The position numbers and the translations under genes were made by a program. This document shows positions 16,966 through 26,431 of a DNA stretch of 41,979 nucleotides, piece by piece. The notes under the pieces were generated by a model. That model had not been told where the DNA came from, made no database searches, and was given only the letters and a program-made list of their open reading frames with translations. Each line of letters starts with the position of its first letter. Position 1 is the stretch's first letter. The stretch is taken from positions 1 through 41,979 of the forward strand of contig JAHXHR010000015.1 in assembly GCA_025656505.1 (NCBI GenBank). The letters are read 5' to 3'. Origin of the DNA: Candidatus Thiodiazotropha sp. (ex Epidulcina cf. delphinae). Lineage in GTDB: Bacteria; Pseudomonadota; Gammaproteobacteria; Chromatiales; Chromatiaceae.

Positions 16966-18726
16966 TCAGTACACTCGCTCCTGCGGCGGAAAGCGCTCGA
17001 CAGTCAACGGCTGCACACGCACGCCTTTATAGTCCAGCTTGTCGCCCTCATTCCAATACAGCGTATGCTTCATCCACTCTGCATCGTTACGTTTGGGATA
17101 GTCGGGGCGGGAGTGCGCGCCACGGCTCTCTTTGCGATGTAGCGCTGAGACGGCAATGGAAAGTCCTACATCAATCATGTTCTCCAGTTCCAGGGCCTCG
17201 GTTCGATTGGTATTGAAGGTGCTGGAGTGATCCGTCAAGCGGACATCGCCGAGCTTTTCGCGTATCTGTCTCACCTTCTCGACACCTTCGGCCATCATTT
17301 CCTCGACGCGGAATACGCCGGCGTGATCTTCCATGGTCTTGCGGAACTCGTTGCGTAGTTGACTGACGGTAAGCCCTTCGCCCTTGGTCCGCCATCTCTG
17401 CAGACGCCCCATGGCCTGTTCCACAGCAGCCTCGTTGAGAGGTCGGTGAGCACCGTTGTCTTTCACATAATCGATAATGTTATGCCCTGCCAAACGCCCG
17501 AACACCAGAATATCCAGCAACGAGTTGCCGCCGAGTCTGTTTGCCCCATGCACCGAGGCGCAGGCACACTCTCCTGCGGCATAGAGGCCCGGCAGATGCG
17601 CTCCATTATCCTCTGATGTGGGCATCACCCGACCAAAGCGGTCAGTGGGAATACCGCCCATCACATAGTGCGCCGTGGGAAACACCGGTATTGGTTCTTT
17701 CACCGGATCGACACCGGCGAAAATCCTTGCGCTTTCACGGATCCCGGGAAGGCGCTTGGCAATCACATCCTCACTGAGATGGTTGACCTTCAACATCACA
17801 TGATCCGCCTCGGGACCACAGCCATGACCATCACGCACCTCGGTGACAATCGAGCGAGACACCACATCCCGACTTGCGAGGTCTTTTGCGTTAGGCGCGT
17901 ACTTCTCCATGAACCGGTCGCCATCCTGATTGATCAGGTACCCGCCCTCGCCTCGAACGCCTTCGGTGATCAGCATGCCCTTGCCTGCAATGCCGGTCGG
18001 GTGAAACTGAAAGAATTCCATATCCATCAAAGGCAACCCGGCACGCAGAGCCATGGCCATGCCATCGCCGGTATTGATGTGTGCGTTACTGGTGGTTCGG
18101 AACACCTGGCCACAACCGCCGGTAGCCAGCAAGGTGGTCTTGGATTCGATCAGTAGCGGCTCACCGGTTGCGATGTTGAGCACCAGGGCGCCAAGCACGA
18201 CGCCCTCGTCATCTTTGATCAGGTCGACCGCAAAGTACTCGTCATAGAAGTGGGTCTTGGCGCGGATGTTTTGCTGATAAAGGGTATGCAGAATCGCATG
18301 GCCGGTTCTATCCGCCGCGGCGCAGGTGCGAACCGCCTGTTCGCCGCCGAAGTTCTGACTCTGTCCGCCGAATGCCCTTTGGTAGATCTTGCCGTTGCTC
18401 AATCGGGAAAAGGGAACGCCATTGTGCTCCAGTTCATAAACCGTCGGTATCGCCTCACGACACATATACTCAATAGCGTCTTGATCGCCCAGATAGTCTG
18501 AACCCTTGACGGTATCGAACATGTGCCAGTGCCAGTTGTCCGGCAGGACATTGGCCAAAGCGGCATTCACCCCACCCTGCGCCGCAACGGTATGGGATCG
18601 GGTGGGAAACACCTTTGAGACCACCGCCACCTTCAGATCGGCGTTTGCCAGTTGCAGAGCGGCATTGAGTCCGGCGCCGCCTGCGCCGAGGATCAAGGTA
18701 TCGAAGCGTTGCTTTTCCAGTGCCAT
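16966..18726 (-). CDS. sdhA: Succinate dehydrogenase flavoprotein subunit
   Basis: A 586-residue catalytic subunit. The dinucleotide-binding motif is LILGAGGAGLNAALQLA (11-27), the covalent FAD histidine is H45 in SHTVAAQGG, and the substrate region contains HPTGI and HGANRLGGNSLLD. It oxidises succinate to fumarate on the cytosolic side of complex II. It lies 20 bp downstream of sdhD. Length and order match gammaproteobacterial sdhCDAB. Confidence 0.97.
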   Translation of the reverse strand: MALEKQRFDTLILGAGGAGLNAALQLANADLKVAVVSKVFPTRSHTVAAQGGVNAALANVLPDNWHWHMFDTVKGSDYLGDQDAIEYMCREAIPTVYELEHNGVPFSRLSNGKIYQRAFGGQSQNFGGEQAVRTCAAADRTGHAILHTLYQQNIRAKTHFYDEYFAVDLIKDDEGVVLGALVLNIATGEPLLIESKTTLLATGGCGQVFRTTSNAHINTGDGMAMALRAGLPLMDMEFFQFHPTGIAGKGMLITEGVRGEGGYLINQDGDRFMEKYAPNAKDLASRDVVSRSIVTEVRDGHGCGPEADHVMLKVNHLSEDVIAKRLPGIRESARIFAGVDPVKEPIPVFPTAHYVMGGIPTDRFGRVMPTSEDNGAHLPGLYAAGECACASVHGANRLGGNSLLDILVFGRLAGHNIIDYVKDNGAHRPLNEAAVEQAMGRLQRWRTKGEGLTVSQLRNEFRKTMEDHAGVFRVEEMMAEGVEKVRQIREKLGDVRLTDHSSTFNTNRTEALELENMIDVGLSIAVSALHRKESRGAHSRPDYPKRNDAEWMKHTLYWNEGDKLDYKGVRVQPLTVERFPPQERVY

Positions 18727-18746
18727 GAAATGTTAACCCTTTTAGC

Positions 18747-19088
18747 TCAGGCGATAGTCGCAAGAAAGATAATCTGCAAGACCCAGAGTGCGCAGCCGAC
18801 GAGCGCAAAACCGGTCAAGGTCAAAATCGTCACGCGAATGGCTGTGGGATGGACATAATCGATCAACACATCACGAATGCCGACCCAGGCATGCAGCAGA
18901 AGCGAAGCGAAGAACAGCAGCAGGCCGAGTCCGACCAATGGCTGAGCCACCCATCCCCGCCACGCGGCAAGGTCGTCAGGCGCATTAAGCATCATGTGCT
19001 GTAGCATATAGAGCATGAAAAACAGCAGATAGATTGCGGTGACCCGCTGCAGAAACCAGGCCCTCAGGCCACTTGCACGGCGACTCAT
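18747..19088 (-). CDS. sdhD: Succinate dehydrogenase membrane anchor SdhD
   Basis: A 113-residue protein with three hydrophobic helices (AIYLLFFMLYMLQHMML; LVGLGLLLFFASLLLHAWVG; ILTLTGFALVGCALWVLQII). HAWVGIRDVLIDYV is the SdhD signature near the heme b and quinone sites. The ATG at 19088 overlaps the sdhC TGA by one base and fixes the start; a longer open frame upstream is a shadow of sdhC. Confidence 0.93.
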   Translation of the reverse strand: MSRRASGLRAWFLQRVTAIYLLFFMLYMLQHMMLNAPDDLAAWRGWVAQPLVGLGLLLFFASLLLHAWVGIRDVLIDYVHPTAIRVTILTLTGFALVGCALWVLQIIFLATIA

Positions 19089-19465
19089 CAGAGACCTCCC
19101 AACAGGATCAGCGCCAATACCGGCGCCGCCAGGGTCACGGCCCAGGCAGTCTGGCGAAATAGCGGCTTCTCCACACCGACATCGATATCGATCAGCAGAT
19201 AGCGGATACCGGCAAGAAGATGGTGCATCAACCCCCATAAGGAAAGGAACAGGATCAATTTCGCCAACCCATTGGCGAACATCGCCTTGGCATCGGTAAA
19301 GCCGTCGGCGCCACTGAGGGAGAGATCCAACAGGTAGATCAGAAACGGAATGGCAAAAACCATCACCACACCGGTTACGCGATGAATAATCGACATAATG
19401 CCGGCCATCGGCAGGCGTATCCGGATCAGGTTGAGAAAGACCGGTCTCGGTTTAGTGTCTGGCAT
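19088..19465 (-). CDS. sdhC: Succinate dehydrogenase cytochrome b556 subunit SdhC
   Basis: A 125-residue membrane anchor. It has the conserved N-terminal RPVFLNLIRIRLPMAGIMSI, then IHRVTGVVM, and the heme-ligand region LMHHLLAGIRYLLID. Three transmembrane helices are visible. It is the first gene of sdhCDAB-sdhE. The 214 bp upstream (19466-19679) contain the presumed promoter, but no clear hexamer pair could be chosen. Confidence 0.93.
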   Translation of the reverse strand: MPDTKPRPVFLNLIRIRLPMAGIMSIIHRVTGVVMVFAIPFLIYLLDLSLSGADGFTDAKAMFANGLAKLILFLSLWGLMHHLLAGIRYLLIDIDVGVEKPLFRQTAWAVTLAAPVLALILLGGL

Positions 19466-19679
19466 GGTTCCTCTTTCCGATTCTATTCAATGTATATTGG
19501 TCGTCAGAATGCAAGACGATATCGGTAACGAATGGATGGCGATCCGTTCAACAAGAGTGTAGCCGAGGCTCGAGTGTTGTTGGAACTGACGGCAGCACAG
19601 AATATATCTTTGCCATTGCCATTCCACAAGCCACACAAGCAAAACATCCGGACGCCGGATTAATCAGGGCCTGTTAACA

Positions 19680-20174
19680 CTAATTCCGTGCGTAGGACAC
19701 TACCCTGTGGGTGATGTACATGATCAGCAGTACGGCGCCGCCGAACAGGTAGAGGCCTGAATGGATTTCGATCTCGGCAACCACACCGAGTTTCACGGTA
19801 ACGATCATTACCGCCACCACCATGACATCCAGCATCGCCCAACGGCCGTAATCGTGCATCAGTTTAAGGAGATGACCTAACCGCGCCGATCTGATCTCGC
19901 GGGTATGCAACATTACAAACAGCAGGGAGATTTTGAGCAGGGGCAGCATCACGCTGAACACGCCCACCACCAGAAACAAAAACCACTGCCCCCTGTTGAA
20001 CAGCTCCACGACACCGGAAATGACGGAGAATGAACTCGCTATAAAGAGAAATTTGGTCAAGGTCAGCATTGGCAACCACAGACCCGCGAGCAACAGACCG
20101 CTGGAAAACAGCAATAACCAGAGCAGTTGTGTTGCGGTTCGCGCCGGTATCGGCAATATCTCTGCGTCTGTCAT
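19680..20174 (-). CDS. PqiA-like membrane protein (paraquat-inducible protein A family)
   Basis: About 164 residues with four strongly hydrophobic segments. It has the PqiA-family pattern LWLPMLTLTKFL, then GVFSVMLPLLKISLL and YGRWAMLDVMVVAVMIVTVKLG, corresponding to one PqiA repeat without the Cys motifs. PqiA/YebS proteins are inner-membrane parts of MCE-type lipid transport systems; no MCE (pqiB) gene lies next to it, so its partner is unknown. The start is uncertain: ATG 20174 is chosen because homology begins there, with an alternative ATG at 20195. The 285 bp up to the next gene are G+C-rich with no clear feature. Confidence 0.75.
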   Translation of the reverse strand: MTDAEILPIPARTATQLLWLLLFSSGLLLAGLWLPMLTLTKFLFIASSFSVISGVVELFNRGQWFLFLVVGVFSVMLPLLKISLLFVMLHTREIRSARLGHLLKLMHDYGRWAMLDVMVVAVMIVTVKLGVVAEIEIHSGLYLFGGAVLLIMYITHRVVSYARN

Positions 20175-20459
20175 CTCTCTAGTGTACTGTCTCATACTAA
20201 TACGTGATATCAGCATGACGCCGGGCCGTTGGCCGCGCCCCGCAGGAAGTGCCCTTGGGGTGCTAGGCGCGTGGCGCAGGGAATGGCGCGCCCTTTCCAA
20301 GCCACGCAACGCCGTGCGCCTCGAACCTACCCTCTTTCCCAGCGCAGAGTAGCCGATAAAGAACCTAAATCCCAGCACTCAGTTATCGACATTCCGGCTA
20401 TGCCATCCCAGCGGCTCCTGATATGATCTCGCACAACAAAAACAGCAGGATCCATCACA

Positions 20460-21182
20460 ATGGTGTTGACCAATTTCCACACCGCGAACGGTAGCCGGAT
20501 CAGCTTTACACGAGACCAGGCAAGCCGCTTCGCCAAAGAGATCGCAAACGATTTCAATCCGTTGCACGATGTGGATGCCAAGATGTTCTGTGTACCCGGC
20601 GACCTGATGTTCTCCGTGACACTCAACCGTCTCGGACTCAGCCGGCATATGCGAATCGACTTCTCAGGCATGGTCAGTGACAACGACGTGATCTTTCCCG
20701 ATAGCGGATCGTCAAACATAGCGGTGGTGGACGATGAAGGAAAGCAGTACCTCACCATTCTGCGAGAAGGCGAACTCACCCACGATCAGACCCTGATCGA
20801 CAACCTCTCCAGAAGCTATGTGGCCTTTTCCGGTAAAACCTTCCCGGATATCCTTGTCCCTCTGATGGCCCAACAGGCAGTGATGATCAACCCTGCCCGC
20901 CCCCTCATCATGTACCAGAGCATGGAGATCAGTCTCGACCGCCTGGACCTCCGTGAACCCTGCCTGAAACCCACCGGCTCCAGCCTCGAGGTGCAAGGCA
21001 AGAAGGGGACTGTGCGGTTGGATTTTCGATTCCTCGAAGATGGGGAAGAGGTCGGGCATGGCGCAAAATATATGACCCTGCGTGGTTTACGGACCTATCA
21101 GGCCGAGACCATGCAGCGTCTGGTCGATGAATATAACAGGTACAAACAAGCCTATAATTACCGCGCCTCACTCGCCGGTTGA
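20460..21182 (+). CDS. DUF3581 family protein
   Basis: A 240-residue cytosolic protein of the gammaproteobacterial DUF3581 family, recognisable by FTRDQASRFAKEIANDFNPLHD and the following AKMFCVPGDLMFSV. This part resembles a hot-dog/MaoC-type acyl-hydratase layout (the D-F-N-P-x-H-D motif is typical of such folds), but I know of no demonstrated activity. The ATG follows a weak A-rich upstream region. It stands alone and converges with the lysE-type gene; the 171 bp between them hold no gene. Confidence 0.85.
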   Translation: MVLTNFHTANGSRISFTRDQASRFAKEIANDFNPLHDVDAKMFCVPGDLMFSVTLNRLGLSRHMRIDFSGMVSDNDVIFPDSGSSNIAVVDDEGKQYLTILREGELTHDQTLIDNLSRSYVAFSGKTFPDILVPLMAQQAVMINPARPLIMYQSMEISLDRLDLREPCLKPTGSSLEVQGKKGTVRLDFRFLEDGEEVGHGAKYMTLRGLRTYQAETMQRLVDEYNRYKQAYNYRASLAG

Positions 21183-21353
21183 CCGGTTAGATCATTGCCG
21201 GCGCACCGCCGCCCAGGCACGCTTTGCGGGGCTTCCTAAGCACCGCACAGGGGATGCTCCCTCGACCCGTTTTTTCCGGGCCGCCGACCATACTGAAGCG
21301 GCCGATTCACCCCTTCCGGAAATGGGGCCGCAAATTGATTCCCCCGGCTGTCC

Positions 21354-21980
21354 TCAAGGATCGGCAAGCAGCAGTTTCAACGCCAATATAATGAATACCG
21401 CTGCGGCCACGCGGTGGATGATCCGCTGGGCGGAGGGAGTGCGGTTGAGCCAGGGACTGATCGCTCCGGCCAGCTCCGCCACACCACCGAAGACGATCAA
21501 GGTGGCCAGAATAAACATCAAGCCGAAGGTTATCATCTGCAACACCATGGGGCCTGCTTCGGGATCGGCGAATTGCGGCAACAGGGCGATAAAAAAGAGC
21601 GCGACCTTGGGATTCGTGACATTCATAATGATTCCCCGCCGATAGAGCAACCAGGGGGTGAGCCTCGGTTGCCGCCCTGGTTCGAGCCGGCCGTTCGAGG
21701 CCTGTATGAAACGCCAAGCCAGGTAAAGCAGATAGGCCGCGCCCGACAGTTTCAAAAGATTGAACGCCAACGCTGAAGTCTGAAACAGCACGGCCACGCC
21801 GAGAGAGACGGCCGCTGTGTGAACGATCAATCCGCTGGAAAACCCCAGGGTGGCGCACCAACCGGCCTTTCTGCCATGCAGCGCTGCATGGGTGAGGACG
21901 AAGAGGTTATCCGGTCCTGGAGCCAACGCCAATACCACTGCGGTGGCAAACAGGGTCAACAGGGTTTCCAGGCCGGCCAA
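21354..21980 (-). CDS. LysE-family amino-acid exporter
   Basis: A 208-residue inner-membrane protein of the LysE/RhtB family. It has the N-terminal VVLALAPGPDNLFVLTHAA, GWCATLGFSSGLIVHTAAV, and GIIMNVTNPKVALFFIALLPQF, with five or six hydrophobic helices. The family exports amino acids or homoserine/threonine-like compounds; the substrate cannot be read from the sequence. It lies 56 bp downstream of the GDPD gene on the same strand, so the two may be co-transcribed. Confidence 0.92.
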   Translation of the reverse strand: MAGLETLLTLFATAVVLALAPGPDNLFVLTHAALHGRKAGWCATLGFSSGLIVHTAAVSLGVAVLFQTSALAFNLLKLSGAAYLLYLAWRFIQASNGRLEPGRQPRLTPWLLYRRGIIMNVTNPKVALFFIALLPQFADPEAGPMVLQMITFGLMFILATLIVFGGVAELAGAISPWLNRTPSAQRIIHRVAAAVFIILALKLLLADP

Positions 21981-22036
21981 CAGTTCTCTCTCTTGCTTGT
22001 GCTATCTGAGATGGCGTGTTCAGGGCGGACGAAGCA

Positions 22037-23257
22037 TCACTCGCTCTGCGGCGGTCGGGACCGCAGAAACAGCCGTTTCGCCTCGACGCCGATATCCGGC
22101 CAATTAAAAAAAACGGCGTCTACGCCCCAACCGAAAAGGAGTAGCGCCTGATCCTTGAGCCTATCCTGCCAAGCGGGATACTTATTGCGCAAGGACGGGG
22201 AGTCCTCGCACAAGGGATAGACATGCACTGACAAACCGGCATCGATGGCGTATCGCACTAACGGATGGGGTCTTGCAGCCCTGACCGGACCATCCAGCAC
22301 CAACCCCTGCGTCCCAGCGTTTCCACCCTTCAACACCGGCGGGGATTGCAGGAGATTGTATATCCAGAGACCGATACCTGTTGCATACCGGGCCACATGG
22401 GTATTGATGACGGCGCGTGCCGCCAATGCCCCGTACCCCGTCTCGGCGCCCTCCTTGACGGCAGCGGCGAGACCGCCGTAGAGGGCGTTCAGGTCATGGT
22501 CTTGCGCAACATGGAATAGCATATCGTAGGGTGTGGAAAAGTTTTCGCCAGGCAGCACACAGCCTCCACCCATGTCCCCGTACAACTGGATCAGCGGCAG
22601 ATCCAGACCAAGGGGGGGCATAATGCGGTCATGCAGCTCAATCAGGTTGGCGAATTCGAAGGACTGGATAAAAATCCGCCTCGGATCGGTGAACCCTTCA
22701 CGGATCAGCGTTTCGATCAACACCCTGCCGCTGGATCGTTCGATAGGCGTATCGTCCAGGTGGCGTCCCTCCAGGGCAAAATAGGTGGGGAATTTGGTTT
22801 CAGGGTAGATGCCGACCCTGCGTCCGCCCCGCTTCTCTTCCGACTTGACCAGGGCTATCACCTCTTCCAGGGTGGGGATGCCAAACCGCTCCTCACACCG
22901 GCTGTCTCGCTGTTGCGGCCCGGATACCCTATCCCGGACACACAGACGTTTGATTTCAGCCAGAGAAAAATCTTCACTGAACCAGCCGGAAACCACTATC
23001 CCATCCACTCGCTTGGTGGTGTAGCGATCACTGAACGCCGCAAGCCGCGCAACATCGGTCGACAGACCTAACTCATTGTCATGGCGGGCGATGAGATTCC
23101 CGTCCCGGGTGAACACCAGGTCGGGTTCGATAAAATCGGCCCCCATCTCGATCGCCAGCCGATAGGAGGCCAGGGTGTGTTCCGGACAATAGCCGCACGC
23201 CCCGCGATGGCCGATCACCAAAGGCCGTTGCATCGCCTCCCTATTTAATCGCTTCAC
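22037..23257 (-). CDS. glpQ: Glycerophosphodiester phosphodiesterase
   Basis: A 406-residue GDPD-family TIM barrel. The catalytic segment is VIGHRGACGYCPEHTLASY at 14-32, followed by the metal-binding IEPDLVFTRDG and HDNEL, and GIYPETKFPTYFA. It hydrolyses glycerophosphodiesters to sn-glycerol 3-phosphate and an alcohol. No signal peptide is visible, so unlike periplasmic GlpQ it should be cytosolic. The start is probably the GTG at 23257 with AGGA upstream; an ATG at 23233 is possible. A 23304-23322 hairpin (ggtgcggc/gccgcacc) lies upstream. The enzyme is long for bacterial cytosolic UgpQ types (about 250) and closer to GlpQ length. Confidence 0.9.
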   Translation of the reverse strand: MKRLNREAMQRPLVIGHRGACGYCPEHTLASYRLAIEMGADFIEPDLVFTRDGNLIARHDNELGLSTDVARLAAFSDRYTTKRVDGIVVSGWFSEDFSLAEIKRLCVRDRVSGPQQRDSRCEERFGIPTLEEVIALVKSEEKRGGRRVGIYPETKFPTYFALEGRHLDDTPIERSSGRVLIETLIREGFTDPRRIFIQSFEFANLIELHDRIMPPLGLDLPLIQLYGDMGGGCVLPGENFSTPYDMLFHVAQDHDLNALYGGLAAAVKEGAETGYGALAARAVINTHVARYATGIGLWIYNLLQSPPVLKGGNAGTQGLVLDGPVRAARPHPLVRYAIDAGLSVHVYPLCEDSPSLRNKYPAWQDRLKDQALLLFGWGVDAVFFNWPDIGVEAKRLFLRSRPPQSE

Positions 23258-23361
23258 TGTCTAATTCCTGAACTCGCTTTTTTCTTCGCCTACACTTTAA
23301 CGCGGTGCGGCAGGGCCGCACCCTACGCCTTGATTCTTTGTTTTCCACAACCGGTACGGTG

Positions 23362-23382
23362 TTCAACTGAGGATTCTAGGTT
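23362..23382. repeat. Isolated right-end relic of family A
   Basis: The sequence caactgaggattctaggtt matches the right terminal repeat of the family A elements, sharing the variant gagg-att with copy 2. Only about 20 bp, plus a weak ggtacgg similarity to its left, remain. It lies 90 bp upstream of cysZ. Confidence 0.55.
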
Positions 23383-23470
23383 GAATGCTAACTTTCTGAT
23401 TTTTGACCTTGGCGAAATCAGCATAATATTTTATGGTTGCCGACCGAACATCGAACATAAGGACTCCACC

Positions 23471-24211
23471 ATGGCGAACAACCCGCTCGAAGGAGCAGGC
23501 TACCTGATGCGGGGACTGGGCCTGATTACCAGACCGGGTCTGAGGCCCTTCGCGCTCATCCCGCTGATTGTCAATATCCTGGTCTTCAGCCTGCTGATCT
23601 GGCTGGGTATAGATCAGTTCGAGCAGCTAATGGACCGTTTTCTTCCCGACGACGAGGGCTGGCTTGGCTGGCTGCGCCGGCTGTTATGGCCCCTCTTCGC
23701 CATCGCCCTGCTGCTGGTGATCTTCTACACCTTCACCGTCATCGCCAACCTGATCGCCGCTCCCTTCAACGGTCTGCTGGCGGAAAAGGTGGAGCACTAC
23801 CTAGGCGGCGAACCAGCGAAACAACCGACAGGGGTGAAACAGCTTGTGAAAGACATCTTGCCGTCTCTGCTTTCCGAATTGCGCAAAATGCTCTATTTCC
23901 TGCTGCGCGCCATCCCGCTGCTGATCCTGTTCCTTATCCCGGTGCTCAATATCGCCGCCCCTTTTCTGTGGATGGCCTTCAGCGCCTGGTTCCTTGCCCT
24001 GGAGTATGGCGACTATCCCATGGCCAACCACAACCTGGCCTTCAAGGAGCAGCACAGGCGATTGAAACAGGCGCGTCTCGCGTCACTCGGCTTCGGTGGC
24101 GGTCTGACTTTGATGATGATGGTGCCGATCCTCAACTTTGTCGCCATGCCGGCGGCAGTGGCGGGCGCTACGCTATTATGGCATGAGCGATTGCGAAACA
24201 TGGAGCACTAA
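23471..24211 (+). CDS. cysZ: Sulfate transport protein CysZ (EI24 family)
   Basis: A 246-residue inner-membrane protein. It begins MANNPLEGAGYLMRGLGLITRPGLRPF and continues with hydrophobic helices (LIPLIVNILVFSLLIWLG; LLWPLFAIALLLVIFYTFTV), the FNGLLAEKVE signature and ALEYGDYPMANHNLAF near the end, all typical of CysZ. It supplies sulfate for cysteine synthesis. Start at ATG 23471 preceded by AAGGA; a longer open frame upstream (from 23330) lacks family similarity. It is monocistronic here and not next to cysK or other cys genes. Confidence 0.93.
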   Translation: MANNPLEGAGYLMRGLGLITRPGLRPFALIPLIVNILVFSLLIWLGIDQFEQLMDRFLPDDEGWLGWLRRLLWPLFAIALLLVIFYTFTVIANLIAAPFNGLLAEKVEHYLGGEPAKQPTGVKQLVKDILPSLLSELRKMLYFLLRAIPLLILFLIPVLNIAAPFLWMAFSAWFLALEYGDYPMANHNLAFKEQHRRLKQARLASLGFGGGLTLMMMVPILNFVAMPAAVAGATLLWHERLRNMEH

Positions 24212-24242
24212 ACGGATAGTCCGCTAATGAACACCGATGGAA

Positions 24243-25409
24243 TCATCCCGCGGTAGAGAGAAAACGCCTGATCCGCTCGACACCCTCCTCCAGGCGCTTC
24301 AGGTCTGTGGTATAGGCGAATCGCAGGTGCGATTGCGGACGGTTAAGGCCGAAATCGAGTCCCGGTGTCACCGCCACACCGGCCTCCTGCAACAGATCCT
24401 GGGCAAATGCCTGGCTATCATCGCTGATGCCGTTGCATCCGGCGTAGAGATAGAAGGCGCCCTGGGGCGTCACCGGGATGGAGAATCCGAGTTCACGCAA
24501 CGCGGGCAGGAGAAAATCCCGCCGTTGCCGGAAAGCCTGGCGACGCTGCTCGAGAATCTCCATCACCGCCGGTGAGAAGGCGCTCAGCGCTGCGAACTGG
24601 GAGAGGGTCGGAGCAGAAAGAAAGATATTCTGCGCCAGTCGATCCAGGGGCTCGACAAACGACTCCGGCGCCACCAGCCAACCCAATCGCCAGCCGGTCA
24701 TGCCGAAGAATTTGGAAAAGCTGTTGATAACAAACAGATCATCGCCATAGCGCAGCGCCGTTCCCCCCGCTACGTCATACACCAACCCCTGGTAGATCTC
24801 GTCGACGATCAATACCCCGCCCAGGCGTTGCACAGCGGCATACAGTCGCTGCATCTCATCATCCGCGACCAGGGTACCCGTGGGATTGGAGGGCGAAGCG
24901 AGCAGCACCGCCTTGGTGTCTTCCCGCCAGGCCGCTTCCACCCATTCGGCGGTGAGTTGGTAACCGGTGTCGGGTCCGACCGGAAGCGCCACCGGCCGCC
25001 CCTCCACCAACTCCACGAAATGACGGTTACAGGGGTAGCCCGGATCGGCCATTAACACCGATTCCCCCGGATTGATCAACACACTCATCACCAGTTGCAG
25101 CGCGCCCGAGGCGCCCGGTGTGACGACGATCCGCTGCGGATCGAGTTCGGTCCGGTAGACCTGTCGATAGAACCCGGCAATGGCTTCGCGCAATGCCGGC
25201 ATGCCTGTCGCCGGTGTATAGTGGGTTTTGCCGAAAGCGAGCGCGGCCTGCCCCGCCGCGATCACCGGTGCGGGGGTGTCGAAATCGGGTTCGCCGATCT
25301 CCATGTGGATAATCGAACGCCCCTGGGCCTCCATTCGGCGCGCCTGGGCCAACAGATCCATGACGTAAAAAGGGGCAATGCGCCGCATCCGCCGCGCTAC
25401 CCCGTTCAT
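24243..25409 (-). CDS. Class I/II PLP-dependent aminotransferase
   Basis: A 388-residue aspartate-aminotransferase-fold enzyme. It has IHMEIGEPDFDTP, TPGASGALQL, ASPSNPTGTL, the aspartate in IVDEIYQGLVYD, and the PLP lysine in NSFSKFFGMTGWRLGW. C-terminal LRFAYTTDLKRLEEGVERI includes the carboxylate-binding arginine. The substrate cannot be fixed from sequence; related enzymes act on aspartate, alanine or aromatic amino acids. Its ATG overlaps the HAD gene stop by four bases, so the two form one transcript. Confidence 0.9.
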   Translation of the reverse strand: MNGVARRMRRIAPFYVMDLLAQARRMEAQGRSIIHMEIGEPDFDTPAPVIAAGQAALAFGKTHYTPATGMPALREAIAGFYRQVYRTELDPQRIVVTPGASGALQLVMSVLINPGESVLMADPGYPCNRHFVELVEGRPVALPVGPDTGYQLTAEWVEAAWREDTKAVLLASPSNPTGTLVADDEMQRLYAAVQRLGGVLIVDEIYQGLVYDVAGGTALRYGDDLFVINSFSKFFGMTGWRLGWLVAPESFVEPLDRLAQNIFLSAPTLSQFAALSAFSPAVMEILEQRRQAFRQRRDFLLPALRELGFSIPVTPQGAFYLYAGCNGISDDSQAFAQDLLQEAGVAVTPGLDFGLNRPQSHLRFAYTTDLKRLEEGVERIRRFLSTAG

Positions 25410-26176
25410 GGATGGTTTCCACCGTGCAGATCCTGAAGCATGGCAAGATCGACGAAGCCGTATCCGCCCGCCTTCCCCAGATTCACCACAAAGGGATCAT
25501 CGGGTTCCCCGAGCTTGTCGATCACCAAGCTGGCGCCGTTGAAATCATCGTCTATGGTGTAACCGTTGGTAGTGACCAGAATCGAACCGATCGATGCCTG
25601 ACTGGCAGATTGCACCCCATTGTGTGAATCCTCGAAGGCGATGCAGGCATCCGGCTGAAGCCCCATCCGCTGCATCGCCCAGCTATAGATGTCGGGCGCG
25701 GGCTTCTTGGCAGGCACGATATCGCCGGCCGCGATCACCTCGAACCAACGCTCCGCATCCCGATCCAGACTGTGTTGCAGCAGAGCGCTGACATTCGCCG
25801 GGGTGGTGGTGGTGGCGATGGCCAATCTCAGCCCCGACCGCCTGGCCTCCCGCAGCAGCCGCTTGACCCCGCATCGCACGGGTATCAACCCTTGTGAAAG
25901 CATGCGGGTGTAGTGCGCTGTTTTAGCGGCGTGGAGCGCCGCAATAAACTCATTCAGCGCCTCGGGCCTGGAAAAATCCCTATTGAAACAATCCAAATAG
26001 TGGCGGATACGCTCCTTCCCGCCGGTTACCGCCAACAACTTGCCATACAGCTCCACCGACCATTCCCAGTCGAGCCCCGCATCGGCAAAGGCCCTATTGA
26101 ACGCAACCCGATGGCCGTCACGTTCGGTATCGGCCAGGGTGCCGTCTACATCGAATATCAATGCTTCTAACGCCAT
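25406..26176 (-). CDS. HAD-superfamily phosphatase (CbbY-like)
   Basis: A 256-residue HAD hydrolase. Motif I is IFDVDGTLADTE (nucleophile D9, D11), motif II ATTTTPANV, motif III lysine in PAKKPAPDIY, and motif IV FEDSHNGVQSA. A helical cap domain (about 16-90) fits the CbbY/GPH branch. In autotrophs CbbY removes the Rubisco inhibitor xylulose-1,5-bisphosphate, but no Calvin-cycle gene is nearby, so that role is only a possibility. Start at 26176 after AAGGTGGAG rather than at the longer upstream ATG (26224), which would begin inside a repeat relic. It precedes the aminotransferase. Confidence 0.88.
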   Translation of the reverse strand: MALEALIFDVDGTLADTERDGHRVAFNRAFADAGLDWEWSVELYGKLLAVTGGKERIRHYLDCFNRDFSRPEALNEFIAALHAAKTAHYTRMLSQGLIPVRCGVKRLLREARRSGLRLAIATTTTPANVSALLQHSLDRDAERWFEVIAAGDIVPAKKPAPDIYSWAMQRMGLQPDACIAFEDSHNGVQSASQASIGSILVTTNGYTIDDDFNGASLVIDKLGEPDDPFVVNLGKAGGYGFVDLAMLQDLHGGNHP

Positions 26177-26195
26177 TACTCCACCTTGCTTGTTA

Positions 26196-26300
26196 AACCT
26201 AAAAACCGCAGTTGATCGCTCCATTCCGATACTAAACTACCGATAGGCAAATCATTGACCTCGATGTGCCTATTCACCGGTTAGGTAAACCAGACAACGG
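26196..26300. repeat. Family A MITE relic (inverted orientation)
   Basis: A perfect aacctaaaaaccgcagttga starts at 26196, followed by about 85 bp that match, in reverse complement, the right end of the intact copy (30852-31092): gataggcaaatc, gtgcctattcacc and related stretches. The rest of the element is gone. Lying just upstream of the HAD gene, it parallels the position of the intact copy before batD. Confidence 0.7.
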
Positions 26301-26328
26301 GATATATTGATTCAACCCGATGAAGAGT

Positions 26329-26351
26329 CCCTTCTCCCTGAAGGAGAAGGG
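26329..26351. repeat. Short perfect palindrome (REP-like)
   Basis: cccttctcc (26329-26337) and ggagaaggg (26343-26351) form a 9-bp perfect stem with a 5-base loop. No T-run follows, so it looks like a dispersed REP-type palindrome rather than a terminator. Confidence 0.45.
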
Positions 26352-26431
26352 CAGGATGCAGTATCCTAAACCTTGACGTTTTCAGAGGCCCGTCAATGCC
26401 TCAGGACAAGGTGCAACGCGCCGCTAACGGC

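Noticed and set aside
20220-20350. G+C-rich repeat-like sequence upstream of the PqiA-like gene (caggaagtgcccttggggtg)
   Set aside because: No second copy or inverted partner seen in the window.
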